This document shows, one piece after another, positions 44,330 to 53,409 of a stretch of 64,000 bases of DNA. The notes beneath the pieces are model-generated. The model was not told where the DNA came from. It saw only the letters and a program-made list of their open reading frames with translations, and searched no databases. Origin of the DNA: CAYQUC01 sp964514215 (GTDB lineage: Bacteria > Pseudomonadota > Gammaproteobacteria > UBA6429 > Thiohalophilaceae); the NCBI GenBank assembly GCA_964514215.1, contig CAZEPW010000009.1, positions 1 to 64,000 on the forward strand, read 5' to 3'. The stretch's first letter is position 1. The number at the start of each line of letters is the position of its first letter. The position numbers and the translations under genes were made by a program.

Positions 44330-47300
44330 TTGATTAAAAATAGTATTCTTTGGTCGATAAACAATCGACCGTTAATTTTACTAATTAGTTTATTATTAGT
44401 TATTTGGGGCGTGCAATCGCTTAAAAAAATTCCACTCGATGCCATTCCCGACTTATCTGATGTGCAAGTTATTATTAAAACCAGTTATCCCGGTCAAGCG
44501 CCTCAAGTTGTTGAAGATCAAATAACATATCCACTTACAACTGCAATGTTAGGTGTTCCGGGTGCGAAGACGGTTCGAGGATTTTCGTATTTTGGAGATT
44601 CCTTTGTATATATTTTATTTGATGAAGATACTGATCCATACTGGGCTCGTTCCCGTGTATTAGAATATTTGAGTGAAGCTCAGGCAGACTTGCCTGCAGG
44701 TGCAAAATCGTCATTAGGACCAGATGCTAGTGGTGTTGGTTGGGTATATGAATATGCACTGGTTGATAAAACGGGTAAGCATAATCTATCTGAATTACGC
44801 AGTATTCAAGATTGGTTTTTGCGTTATGAACTTGAAACAATTCCCGGAGTATCAGAAGTTGCCGCAATTGGTGGTATGGTTAAACAATACCAAGTGGTAA
44901 TCGATCCGGTATTGCTGCGCCGTGAATTATTGCCGTTATCTAAAGTTCTTGAAGCGATACGAAAAGGCAATCAAGAAACCGGTGCTTCGGTAATAGAAAT
45001 GTCCGAAGCGGAATATATGATTCGTGTGCACGGTTATGTTTCAGGGATAAAAGATTTAGAACAATTAGGGCCTATTGGTTTAAGCCCAGCAGGAACCTCG
45101 CTTTATTTAAAAGATATCGCCGAGATTCGAGAAGGTCCAGCTATGCGTCGTGGTATTGCTGACCTTAATGGTGATGGTGAAGTGGTTGGTGGTATTGTTA
45201 TTATGCGTTGGCAAGAAAATGCATTAGACACAATATCGGCAGTTAAAAAACGTATAGCAGAATTAAAATTAAGTTTACCCGAAGGTGTTGAACTTGTTGA
45301 AACTTATGATCGCTCAAAATTAATTAAACAATCTATATCAACCTTAACTGAACGTTTAATCGAAGAAATTATTGTGGTTGTGATTGTTTGTTTAGTATTT
45401 TTAATGCATTTGCGTTCATCATTAATTATTATACTAAGTTTACCTGTTGGTATTTTGGTTGCATTTATTGTTATGCGCTATCAAGGTGTTAATGCCAATA
45501 TAATGTCTTTAGGTGGCATTGCTATTGCCATTGGTGCAATGTTAGATGCGACAATTGTTATGGTTGAAAATGGCCACCGTGCATTGGCCAATGGTGACTT
45601 TACAGAAAAACAACGTGTGCGTGCTTTAACGCAGGCAGCAATTGAAGTTGGGCCACCATTGTTTTTCTCGTTATTAATTATTACGCTCAGTTTTATTCCA
45701 GTATTTGCATTAGAGGCACAAGAGGGACGGTTGTTTTCACCTTTAGCATTTACCAAAACGTATGCTATGGCTGCGTCGGCTGGGTTATCAATAACATTGG
45801 TTCCAGTGTTAATGATGTATTTTATAAAAGGCAAAATACAGTCTGAAAATAGTAACCCTATCAATCGTTATATCGTGTCGCTATATGCTCCGTTTATTAT
45901 TAAAGCACTTAATAATCCGAAAAAAGTCATTATTATTATGTTATTGGTTTTTGTCACTGCCATATGGCCTTGGTCAAAAACGGGGTCTGAATTTATGCCG
46001 ACTTTAAATGAAGGTGATTTATTGTATATGCCAACTTTGTTCCCCGGTATTTCAATAGGCAAGGCGCGTGAGTTATTGCAACAAACTGATCGATTAATTA
46101 AAACCGTGCATGAAGTTGATCTGGTGTTTGGTAAAATTGGTCGAGCTGATAGCGCGACTGATCCTGCACCGTTAACGATGATAGAAACAACCATAAATTT
46201 AAAGCCTCAAGATCAGTGGCGTGATGGTATGACTATTAATAAAATTAAACAAGAGTTAGATAACGTTGTTAATGTCCCCGGTGTTGCTAATGCCTGGTTA
46301 ATGCCGATAGGAGCGAGAATCGATATGCTTAGCACCGGCGTTAAAACTCCAGTGGGTATCCGAATTTCTGGTTCCGAGTTACGTGGTTTAGAAGCACTAG
46401 CATTGCAAGTTGAAAAACAAGTTCGATTAGTGCCAGGAACAAGTTCGGTCGTTGCTGAACGTGTTGCTGCTGGACGTTATATTGATATAACCGTTGATCG
46501 ATATAATGCCGGACAGCATTGGTTGAATATTGCTGGAATACAAGAAATTATCGCAAGTGCCGTAGGTGGCATAACAATAGGTGAATCTATTGAAGGGCGA
46601 GAGCGTTATCCGATTAATGTGCGTTATCCGCGTGAATTACGTGATTCATTGCACGATATTCGAAATTTACCGGTGATCACCGAACGTGGAGAACATATTT
46701 CACTAAGTGAAGTGGCTGATATTAATTTGGTTGATGGCCCGAGTATGATTAAAAGTGAAAATGGTCGGTTGAGCACTTGGATTTATATCGACATGCGTGA
46801 TCGCGATTTAGGCTCGTATGTTGAAGAGCTAAAGCACGTTATAGCAACAAATGTGAAAATACCAACAGGTTATAGTTTAGATTGGACAGGTGAATACGAA
46901 TATTATGAGCGAGCCAAAGAACAGTTATTTTTTATAATTCCATTGGCACTTATTATTATTTTTATTTTATTGTATTTAAGCTTTCATAGTGTCGTTGAGC
47001 CATTACTTGTTATGATTTCAGTTCCTTTTGCTTTACTCGGTGGAATCTGGTTATTGTATTGGTATGAGTTAAACTTATCCATTGCTGTTGGTATCGGTTT
47101 CATTGCGCTCGCGGGTATCGCTACTGAGTTTGGTATTGTTATGTTGGTTTATCTCAATCAGGCTAACAATAAATTAAAACCAAAAAATATAAATGAATTG
47201 AAAAAAACTGTTATTCGAGGTGCGGTGCAACGGGTTAGACCAAAAACCATGACCGTGGCAGTTATTATCGGTGGTTTGCTTCCAATTGTACTGGGTTATG

Positions 47301-47434
47301 GGGTGGGCTTGGAAGTGATGCAACCGATTGCAATTCCATTGATAGGCGGTATGTTAACAGCACCATTAGTGTCGATGATTTTGATTCCAGTATTGTATTA
47401 CTTGTGGAAAAAACATCAGTTACAAAAGAATTAA
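44330..47434 (+). CDS. cusA: CusA-like heavy-metal RND efflux pump
   Basis: The 1034-residue protein has the HME-RND pattern: two sets of membrane helices around large periplasmic loops. Family segments include DVQVIIKTSYPGQAPQVVED, VRGFSYFGDSFVYILF and MLDATIVMVENGHRAL with the helix-4 acidic residue. The copper-binding methionine surroundings MPTLNEGDLLYMPTLFPG and RIDMLSTGVKTPVGI match CusA. The start is TTG at 44330. It exports Cu(I)/Ag(I) together with the adaptor upstream. The operon has only these two genes. Confidence 0.95.
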   Translation: MIKNSILWSINNRPLILLISLLLVIWGVQSLKKIPLDAIPDLSDVQVIIKTSYPGQAPQVVEDQITYPLTTAMLGVPGAKTVRGFSYFGDSFVYILFDEDTDPYWARSRVLEYLSEAQADLPAGAKSSLGPDASGVGWVYEYALVDKTGKHNLSELRSIQDWFLRYELETIPGVSEVAAIGGMVKQYQVVIDPVLLRRELLPLSKVLEAIRKGNQETGASVIEMSEAEYMIRVHGYVSGIKDLEQLGPIGLSPAGTSLYLKDIAEIREGPAMRRGIADLNGDGEVVGGIVIMRWQENALDTISAVKKRIAELKLSLPEGVELVETYDRSKLIKQSISTLTERLIEEIIVVVIVCLVFLMHLRSSLIIILSLPVGILVAFIVMRYQGVNANIMSLGGIAIAIGAMLDATIVMVENGHRALANGDFTEKQRVRALTQAAIEVGPPLFFSLLIITLSFIPVFALEAQEGRLFSPLAFTKTYAMAASAGLSITLVPVLMMYFIKGKIQSENSNPINRYIVSLYAPFIIKALNNPKKVIIIMLLVFVTAIWPWSKTGSEFMPTLNEGDLLYMPTLFPGISIGKARELLQQTDRLIKTVHEVDLVFGKIGRADSATDPAPLTMIETTINLKPQDQWRDGMTINKIKQELDNVVNVPGVANAWLMPIGARIDMLSTGVKTPVGIRISGSELRGLEALALQVEKQVRLVPGTSSVVAERVAAGRYIDITVDRYNAGQHWLNIAGIQEIIASAVGGITIGESIEGRERYPINVRYPRELRDSLHDIRNLPVITERGEHISLSEVADINLVDGPSMIKSENGRLSTWIYIDMRDRDLGSYVEELKHVIATNVKIPTGYSLDWTGEYEYYERAKEQLFFIIPLALIIIFILLYLSFHSVVEPLLVMISVPFALLGGIWLLYWYELNLSIAVGIGFIALAGIATEFGIVMLVYLNQANNKLKPKNINELKKTVIRGAVQRVRPKTMTVAVIIGGLLPIVLGYGVGLEVMQPIAIPLIGGMLTAPLVSMILIPVLYYLWKKHQLQKN

Positions 47435-47464
47435 ATCAAATTTGAATTTAGAAGCGTTATTATT

Positions 47465-47650
47465 TTAATGAAATTTACAGGTACTTAAACCGAGTAGTTT
47501 GTATATTGGGCAATATGCAAATAAACCGGTTACTAATGGCAAAGCACCTAACCAACCAAAGATATTTTGTGGCCCAACAAATACCAACGAAATTGATATT
47601 AATCCAATAATAATTCGGCCTGCTCTATCGATACCTCCAATGTTTCCCAT
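47465..47650 (-). CDS. DUF2892 small inner-membrane protein (YgaP-tail-like)
   Basis: From the ATG at 47650 the protein is 61 residues: MGNIGGIDRAGRIIIGLISI, two membrane helices, and FAYCPIYKLLGLSTCK. This matches DUF2892, the membrane tail found alone or fused to rhodanese domains. I chose this start because GGAGG (47656-47660) lies five bases upstream; the open frame extends to 47707 but would add a non-family stretch. Function is unknown; free-standing copies often sit near metal or sulfur genes, as here beside CusA. Confidence 0.85.
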   Translation of the reverse strand: MGNIGGIDRAGRIIIGLISISLVFVGPQNIFGWLGALPLVTGLFAYCPIYKLLGLSTCKFH

Positions 47651-48029
47651 CATATCCTCCATTAAATAAAGCACTATTATCAAGTTAAGTAGTATTACGT
47701 ATTTCACTAATAATATCAGTGACGCAGTTTTATCTTCTAGTGCAAGACATAAATAATTTAATAGCCTTAAAGGTTACATAATTTATCATAAAACGCAATT
47801 AATGTGATCCATTGTTTAGTTTTACTTTCATCATTTTTATATTCCACATAAAAAACATGCTTTTATAAAAACAGCAGCATTCGTCCTAATTCATTGAATT
47901 ATAAATTGTATTTGTTATGTCAGGGTAATTGAGTATTGTTCCTTTGGTTTGCACTTATAGATATTACTCATACTGGAAACTAACTTTATTTAGTACATAA
48001 AGTTAGTTTAAAACTATAAGGACTTAAAA
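47651..48029. other. Intergenic region, divergent, nothing further seen
   Basis: About 380 AT-rich bases separate the DUF2892 gene from the next plus-strand gene. Both promoters should lie here. No clear operator, hairpin or additional gene was seen. Confidence 0.4.
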
Positions 48030-48332
48030 ATGCGACCAGTATCGTTTTTAAAAATATTAAGTTTATTGTTAGTTATTAGCCCACTATCAAATACCATTTT
48101 TGCAACACATAATTTAAAATTACAAATAAAAAATATCAATATTAAATACACACAATGCATGGCAAAATCTCCATCTGCTTCGGGTGTTAATTTATGTGGT
48201 ATGGATTCAGTCTGTCGAGTGACTAACTTGATACGCTATTTCAAAAAAGAATCTCATGATTTAACGTGTATGAATAAATTTGGAGGCCCTGAACTTATCT
48301 ATTTCTATGCCGATGATGAGCCGGAACCCTAG
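48030..48332 (+). CDS. Small exported four-cysteine protein, unrecognised
   Basis: I do not recognise the family. A signal peptide (LKILSLLLVISPLSNTIFA) leads to a mature protein of about 75 residues. It has four cysteines (C43, C56, C62, C80), enough for two disulfides, and an acidic tail (DDEPEP). An AAGGA ribosome site precedes the ATG. A strong hairpin overlaps the stop. It is convergent with an exported peroxiredoxin-like gene, but no functional link is shown. Confidence 0.65.
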   Translation: MRPVSFLKILSLLLVISPLSNTIFATHNLKLQIKNINIKYTQCMAKSPSASGVNLCGMDSVCRVTNLIRYFKKESHDLTCMNKFGGPELIYFYADDEPEP

Positions 48333-48356
48333 AGCAATAAACTGTTTATTGCTCTA
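48330..48356. terminator. Bidirectional hairpin terminator
   Basis: TAGAGCAATAAA (48330-48341) pairs over 12 bases with TTTATTGCTCTA (48345-48356) around CTG. It contains the stop of the upstream gene and lies 12 bases before the stop of the convergent gene, so it serves both. Confidence 0.85.
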
Positions 48357-48367
48357 TGTTTGTTAAA

Positions 48368-49108
48368 TTACAATTTTTTAAGTGCAGCCAAAATAGCTTT
48401 TGGCTCCATACGCTTGGTGTAGTCTGTTCGAGCATAGGCAGCACGAATGATACCCTTATTATCAATAATATAGGTAGCTGGCACCGGTAAACCGTAGCGG
48501 CCTTTACCGTTATACTGTGCCACGTCAATATTGAATTTTTCTTTGTATAATTTAGTTAAATATTGTGGTACTTCGAAATAGAGATTATAATTTTTTAATA
48601 CAGAATAATCCAAATCACTGAGAACTTCAAAAGGATAACCATCTTTTTTAATTTGCTCTTTTGATCGATCTGGCTTTTGAGGTGTTATTGCTAATAATTG
48701 CGCACCGTATTTTTTAAACGTTGGCAAACTGCTGTTTAAGGCATGCAATTGAATATTACAAATAGTGCACCAAGCGCCGCGATAAAAAACCAAAATGACC
48801 GGTCCTTTTTTCGTTAATGATGACAAGCTAACATTTTTACCAAAAGCATTTTTAAGTGTAAAGTCAGGAGCCTTATCACCCACTTTTAAGCCCGGGTTAG
48901 GCATTTTGGCGGCTAACTCTTTTTTATCTTTTTCAAATATTGCCCAATCCTCTTTGTCCAAGGTTTTTGCTGCATCACTTTTCATAAATTCGGTAAAAAA
49001 TGCTTGAACTTGATCATTAATATTGGTTTTAGCTGGTAGTTCTTCAGCTTGAAGCGTTTGGCTTGCAATTAGTGCCGCAAAGATAATAAGGTATCCTTTC
49101 AACATCAT
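48368..49108 (-). CDS. Exported peroxiredoxin-like (AhpC/TSA) protein
   Basis: A signal peptide ending in LQAEE precedes a helical linker and a thioredoxin-fold domain beginning VGDKAPDFTLKNAFGKNVSL. The active site is YRGAWCTICNIQLHAL with C114 and C117, a Cys-x2-Cys form seen in the PRX-like2 group instead of a single peroxidatic cysteine. The C-terminal part keeps PATYIIDNKGIIRAAY. It is probably a periplasmic thiol peroxidase or thiol-disulfide enzyme. Length is 246 residues. A 212-base gap separates it from the divergent methyltransferase gene. Confidence 0.87.
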   Translation of the reverse strand: MMLKGYLIIFAALIASQTLQAEELPAKTNINDQVQAFFTEFMKSDAAKTLDKEDWAIFEKDKKELAAKMPNPGLKVGDKAPDFTLKNAFGKNVSLSSLTKKGPVILVFYRGAWCTICNIQLHALNSSLPTFKKYGAQLLAITPQKPDRSKEQIKKDGYPFEVLSDLDYSVLKNYNLYFEVPQYLTKLYKEKFNIDVAQYNGKGRYGLPVPATYIIDNKGIIRAAYARTDYTKRMEPKAILAALKKL

Positions 49109-49320
49109 TTTATATTCTCCTTTATAAAAATATTAAGCACACAAGATAATTAAGTATTAGCCATCTTGCAATAGTTGAATGTTTCAGTTTGTATCCATGG
49201 AAAGTTAAAACCTTAGGAACAGTGAGTTAAAGCTAAACGTTGGTTAAATTAAGTTAAAAAATATTATTTTATTCATTGCATAACTATACTCATTAAATAG
49301 ATAAACTCAGGAGTTGAAGT

Positions 49321-50151
49321 ATGCCTTGTGAAAAAGCCGTATCAGATCATTATTACCACGGTGATTTATTAAATGCAATTAAAGATTCAATTGAAAAACT
49401 TGGCAAAACGACTGAAACAGTTACTATTGATGATTTGGCCGCTGTAGATGAATTTCACATTGGAGGTCGTGAAGCAACTGAACATTTTTTTGGACAAATC
49501 AAAGTTTCAAAGCAAGATCACATGCTTGATATCGGTTGTGGTCTTGGTGGTACTTCGCGTTATATTGCAAATAAATACAAAAATAAAATTACTGGTATCG
49601 ATTTAACTCAAGAGTATATTGATACTGGAAATACTATTTGTTCATGGTTAAATTTAAATAACCAAGTAAGCTTGCAACAGGGTAGTGCACTATCAATGCC
49701 ATTTGAAGAAGGCACTTTTGATGTTGGTTTTATGATGCACGTAGCCATGAATATTGAAGACAAAGATAAATTGTTTAAAGAAATATTTAGAGTACTTCGA
49801 CCTGGTTCAACATTTGGGATTTACGATGTTATGCAAATAAATTCTGGTGAAATAATTTATCCAGTACCATGGGCTACAACGGTAAGCACTAGTTTTGTCT
49901 CAAGTCCAGAACACTATAAAAAAGCATTAGCTAATGCAGGGTTTGAAGTTACGGTTGAAAATAATCGTCGTGATTATTCGTTAAAATATTTTAAACAGTT
50001 GCAAGAAAAAAATAGAGAAAATGGTGAGCCGACTGCATTAGGTCTTCATACATTAATGCAAGAAACAACCAGCGAAAAAATAAAAAATATGATTGATAAT
50101 ATTACCTCGGAAATTTTGGCTCCAATCGAGTTAATTGTTAAAAAATATTAA
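49321..50151 (+). CDS. Class I SAM-dependent methyltransferase
   Basis: The 276-residue protein has motif I MLDIGCGLGGTSRYIA, an acidic loop GIDLTQEYID, motif II ALSMPFEEGTFDVGFMMHV and motif III FRVLRPGSTFGIYDV. This arrangement resembles sarcosine/dimethylglycine or UbiE-like methyltransferases acting on small molecules. The N-terminal extension (about 60 residues with GGREATEHF) is like that of the glycine-betaine-type group, but the substrate is not certain. Its stop overlaps the ATG of the YqcC-like gene (TAATG). Confidence 0.85.
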   Translation: MPCEKAVSDHYYHGDLLNAIKDSIEKLGKTTETVTIDDLAAVDEFHIGGREATEHFFGQIKVSKQDHMLDIGCGLGGTSRYIANKYKNKITGIDLTQEYIDTGNTICSWLNLNNQVSLQQGSALSMPFEEGTFDVGFMMHVAMNIEDKDKLFKEIFRVLRPGSTFGIYDVMQINSGEIIYPVPWATTVSTSFVSSPEHYKKALANAGFEVTVENNRRDYSLKYFKQLQEKNRENGEPTALGLHTLMQETTSEKIKNMIDNITSEILAPIELIVKKY

Positions 50152-50516
50152 TGATGAAAAAAACACAGTTTAATGTACAGCAACAAACTAAAAGTCAAGT
50201 TGTGTTGAAAAAGTTAAACTGTATTGAAGCAGAGATGAAGCGAATAAACTATTGGTCGTCAGAACCGCCAGATCTTTTAGCTGAGGTAAAATCAGGTAAA
50301 ATAAAATCCTATCTCGATGCGCCTTCCTTCGAATTATGGTTACAGTGTATTTTTATTCCAAATGTAATTGATTGTGCTAAATCAGCCCAATTTCCCAGTA
50401 TTAGTCACGTTGGATTTATGGCTCTACATTATTATAAAAATCAAACCGTTATTAACGATGCCCAAGATTTGTTAACAATGTTGATGGACTTTGACAAAAT
50501 TATAGAAGAAAAATAA
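50151..50516 (+). CDS. YqcC-family protein
   Basis: The 121-residue all-helical protein contains the YqcC signature: a Trp in INYWSSEPPDLL, then APSFELWLQCIFIPNVIDCA, with FPSISHVGFMALHYY afterwards. YqcC is found next to tRNA pseudouridine synthase C in enterobacteria, with unknown activity. Here it is instead coupled to a methyltransferase, and no truC gene is visible. The first two codons are both ATG, so the start may be 50151 or 50154. Confidence 0.85.
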   Translation: MMKKTQFNVQQQTKSQVVLKKLNCIEAEMKRINYWSSEPPDLLAEVKSGKIKSYLDAPSFELWLQCIFIPNVIDCAKSAQFPSISHVGFMALHYYKNQTVINDAQDLLTMLMDFDKIIEEK

Positions 50517-50576
50517 TAATCATTTTTTCATAATGAACTTTGCATGATTTAACCTGTCACAGTATAAACCAATATA

Positions 50577-51287
50577 ATGACGAGAACAGGAAAATCAATG
50601 CTATATCAAAGAGTTGGATATTTCTTTATTTTATTATTGCTCCTTGCATTCATTGGTTTTTGGGCATCGTATTTTTCAAAATTATTTAGTGACATTAATC
50701 CGTATGTTCATCTGCATGCGATTACGATGTTATTATGGGTTTTTATGTTGATTTCTCAAGCATTTTTAATTCAATATAAGCAATATCAATGGCACAAATT
50801 TATTGGAAAGTTTTCTTATGGTTTGGTTCCGATATTAGTGGTCTCTCTGATTTTATTAGCTCACAGTCAAATAACAATTAATGAGTATGGTGTATCATAT
50901 TCACGCTTATACATATTATTCTTACAACTATCATTACTTGTTCTTTTTATTATCGCTTATAGTCTTGCTATCTTTTATCGAAAGTCCGCTAGTCATCATG
51001 CACGATATATGATTTGTACGTCATTAACGTTAATTGATCCGGCTGTTGCCCGAATTCCGTTAAATATTCCTGAGCTACCCTTTAGTTACCAGATATTAAC
51101 CTTTGGACTTGTCGATATAATTTTACTAATATTTATTGTTATGGATCGTAAGCAATCAAAAGCGCGTGAAGTTTTTCCGATAATGTTAGTTCTATTTTTA
51201 ATATTTCAATATTTCAATCTTACTTGGACAGACAGTTCCACTTGGGATAATTTTGGATTATGGTTTGCTAAATTACCGTTAAGCTAA
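50577..51287 (+). CDS. Multi-spanning membrane protein, unrecognised (DUF2306-like)
   Basis: Six or seven hydrophobic helices fill most of the 236 residues. Histidines occur in helices or at their ends (PYVHLHAITMLLWVFMLISQ and QWHKFIGKFSY), a pattern resembling DUF2306-type membrane proteins that may bind haem or metal. The ATG at 50577 opens a stretch MTRTGKSMLYQRVGYFF; the second ATG (50598) is also possible. It stands 60 bases after the YqcC gene and 27 before a VOC-like gene. No function can be assigned. Confidence 0.7.
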   Translation: MTRTGKSMLYQRVGYFFILLLLLAFIGFWASYFSKLFSDINPYVHLHAITMLLWVFMLISQAFLIQYKQYQWHKFIGKFSYGLVPILVVSLILLAHSQITINEYGVSYSRLYILFLQLSLLVLFIIAYSLAIFYRKSASHHARYMICTSLTLIDPAVARIPLNIPELPFSYQILTFGLVDIILLIFIVMDRKQSKAREVFPIMLVLFLIFQYFNLTWTDSSTWDNFGLWFAKLPLS

Positions 51288-51314
51288 AAATAACACTAAA
51301 GGATAAAATTATAA

Positions 51315-51650
51315 ATGAAATATCATCATCTGGGTATTCCTACGAATGAAAAATTAAAAGACGAAATTCACCTTAAGCATTTGAAAATGTTTGTTAGTGG
51401 TTATGGCAAAAATCGCTATGGTGTCGAGTGGGTTCGCTATGAAGACGATGCTACATATCCTGATATTGTGAAAACTATACCTCATGTTGCTTTTGAAGTA
51501 GATGATATTGAACATGCCATAAAAAATAAAAATGTCATAATCAAACCGAATTCGCCAAGTCCTGGTGTTATTGTGGCATTTATTGAAGATAATGGTGCGC
51601 CAATTGAGTTTCTTCAAATCGACCGTTCCATTGCTGAGCCTGGAATTTAA
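51315..51650 (+). CDS. VOC/glyoxalase-fold small protein
   Basis: The 111-residue protein starts MKYHHLGIPT and contains PHVAFEVDDIEHAIKNK and an ending APIEFLQI, all features of a single vicinal-oxygen-chelate half-barrel. Family members bind a divalent metal through His and Glu; H5 and E105-like residues are in the right places. The substrate is unknown. It is 27 bases after the membrane protein and 4 bases before an acetyltransferase, so an operon is likely. Confidence 0.78.
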   Translation: MKYHHLGIPTNEKLKDEIHLKHLKMFVSGYGKNRYGVEWVRYEDDATYPDIVKTIPHVAFEVDDIEHAIKNKNVIIKPNSPSPGVIVAFIEDNGAPIEFLQIDRSIAEPGI

Positions 51651-51654
51651 TTGT

Positions 51655-52086
51655 ATGTCATTTGATTGGAAATACGATCTACTTGATATCGACTGGTTTG
51701 AATTATCCGATTTATATAAAGCTGCGCCTTTAGGTAATAAACAAGCACAAGCGTTAGAAACGGTATTTTCAAATAGTCGGTATAAATGTTTTATTTTAGA
51801 CGAGGGACGCTTAATTGGCGTTGGTCGAGCATTAGCTGATGGCGTGGATTGCTCCTATATTTGTGATGTTGCGGTATTACCCGATTATCAGGGCATGGGG
51901 TTAGGCAAGAAAATTGTGGAACAATTAGTTACTTTATCTACGGGCCATAATAAAATTATCTTATATACTATTCCGGGTAGTGAATCGTTTTATGAAAAAA
52001 TTGGTTTTAAGCACATGACTACCGCGATGGCAATTTTTGGAGATCACTCAAAAGCATTAGCGTTAGGGCTGATATCCAATGAATAA
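51655..52086 (+). CDS. GNAT-family N-acetyltransferase
   Basis: The 143-residue protein has the core GNAT segments: CFILDEGRLIGVGRALADG, CDVAVLPDYQGMGLGKKIVE with the acetyl-CoA loop Q-x-x-G-x-G, and SESFYEKIGFKHM. The frame is open from 51565, but that part lies within the VOC-like gene, so I use ATG 51655, four bases after the previous stop codon. The acceptor is unknown. Confidence 0.87.
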   Translation: MSFDWKYDLLDIDWFELSDLYKAAPLGNKQAQALETVFSNSRYKCFILDEGRLIGVGRALADGVDCSYICDVAVLPDYQGMGLGKKIVEQLVTLSTGHNKIILYTIPGSESFYEKIGFKHMTTAMAIFGDHSKALALGLISNE

Positions 52087-52155
52087 GCATCGCGTTCGTC
52101 GTAGCTTCATTTGGAATTGCTCGTAAGTAAAAATAATGTTTTTTTAGCAACTGCG

Positions 52156-53385
52156 TTATTTATTGCGATTTGCTCGGCGACATTTTGCTATGTATCGAGC
52201 AGATTCAGTATCACAGGGATTTGATGTAAAGTTATTATCAACTGTTTGTTGTTCGATAACTTCTTGTTGTGCTGAAGTGTCAGTGGTTGAGTTCGTTTGG
52301 TTTTCATCATTATCAAGTCCTAAATCAAAATTTGTATCGGGTCGTTGTTCATTCAGATTTGGTGCGCGTCTGGCTTCTAATCTGGTTTTCTTAGTCTTTT
52401 TCTTACGTTTGCTCAAACGTTTGGTTTTTTTATATTTGGTTTTAAGCGTTTTTTTCTTGAGTGCTAAGGCTAATTTTTTAGCTTTGGCAAGTGCCTTCGC
52501 TTTAGCTATTTTCCTTGCTTTTAGTTTTTCCTTTTTCTTTGCGATTGCTTTGGCTTTTTTTCGCGCTTTTTTACGGGCTAGGCGTTTAGCTTTTTTCTTT
52601 TTTGCAGCAATTGCTTTGGCTTTTTTTAATGCTTTTTCTTTTGCTTCTGCAATTTCTTTGGATTTTTTTAAAATTTCTTTTTCGGATTTTTTGATTTCAG
52701 CTATGGCTTTAGTAATTTTTTGAACGTTTTGTTTTTTTTGTTGTGGTTTTGTTTTTGAGGTTAAGTTGTCTCGTAATTTAAATTGTCGTGTTGTTGTTGA
52801 TTCGCCAGATTTAATTAATTTTTTATTTAACGTTGTATCCTCACTGACAAGGATATTACTAAAAGTACTTTTTTTGTAGGGGACGTATTTTATATTATTA
52901 TTTTTTACAGTTGAATTATTTTGAGAGGGAGCAGTAATGATTTCAGATTCAACAGGTATTGTTGCTTCATTTTCAAGATTTGTTTCTGAATCGATGCTTT
53001 CACTAGTTTCTATATAGCCTATATTATTAATATCAATATCAATGCTAATATCTGAGTCAGTAAAGTCTTCGTCAGTTTTGGCGTTATTACTGTAAGATGG
53101 ATTTATTTCATCAAGGTATTGATTATAGTTAATGGCTTTTTTAAATAGCTCTTTGGCTTTTACTAAATCTTTTTTAACACCTTCACCTTTTTCATACATC
53201 TCGCCTAATTTGACTAACGAGCTAATACTGCCAGATTTAATCATTTTGGTATGGTATTTCACCATATTGCTTAAGTATGTTTTACGTTTCTCAACAGTAT
53301 AAAAATAAGCGACAGAGACGAGTATACTGATGGTGACCAGTATAAATATCGCGATAGTATGATTTTTGTATTTAGATTTTATCAT
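52156..53385 (-). CDS. Membrane-anchored Sel1-repeat protein with extreme Lys/Ala-rich domain
   Basis: A single membrane helix (about 9-31) is followed by one Sel1/TPR-like repeat (LVKLGEMYEKGEGVKKDLVK, 56-88) and an acidic linker (90-150). From about 225 to 345 comes a run of Lys/Ala/Arg, with segments such as KAKAIAKKKEKLKARKIAKA. The last 60 residues are acidic and Gln/Asn-rich. The basic part is helical and resembles TolA-like stalks or histone-H1-like tails. It may bridge the envelope or bind polyanions such as LPS, peptidoglycan or DNA. It follows a porin-like gene by 24 bases, so the two are probably cotranscribed. Confidence 0.75.
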   Translation of the reverse strand: MIKSKYKNHTIAIFILVTISILVSVAYFYTVEKRKTYLSNMVKYHTKMIKSGSISSLVKLGEMYEKGEGVKKDLVKAKELFKKAINYNQYLDEINPSYSNNAKTDEDFTDSDISIDIDINNIGYIETSESIDSETNLENEATIPVESEIITAPSQNNSTVKNNNIKYVPYKKSTFSNILVSEDTTLNKKLIKSGESTTTRQFKLRDNLTSKTKPQQKKQNVQKITKAIAEIKKSEKEILKKSKEIAEAKEKALKKAKAIAAKKKKAKRLARKKARKKAKAIAKKKEKLKARKIAKAKALAKAKKLALALKKKTLKTKYKKTKRLSKRKKKTKKTRLEARRAPNLNEQRPDTNFDLGLDNDENQTNSTTDTSAQQEVIEQQTVDNNFTSNPCDTESARYIAKCRRANRNK

Positions 53386-53409
53386 GCCATTACTTAACCT
53401 ATTAACAGA

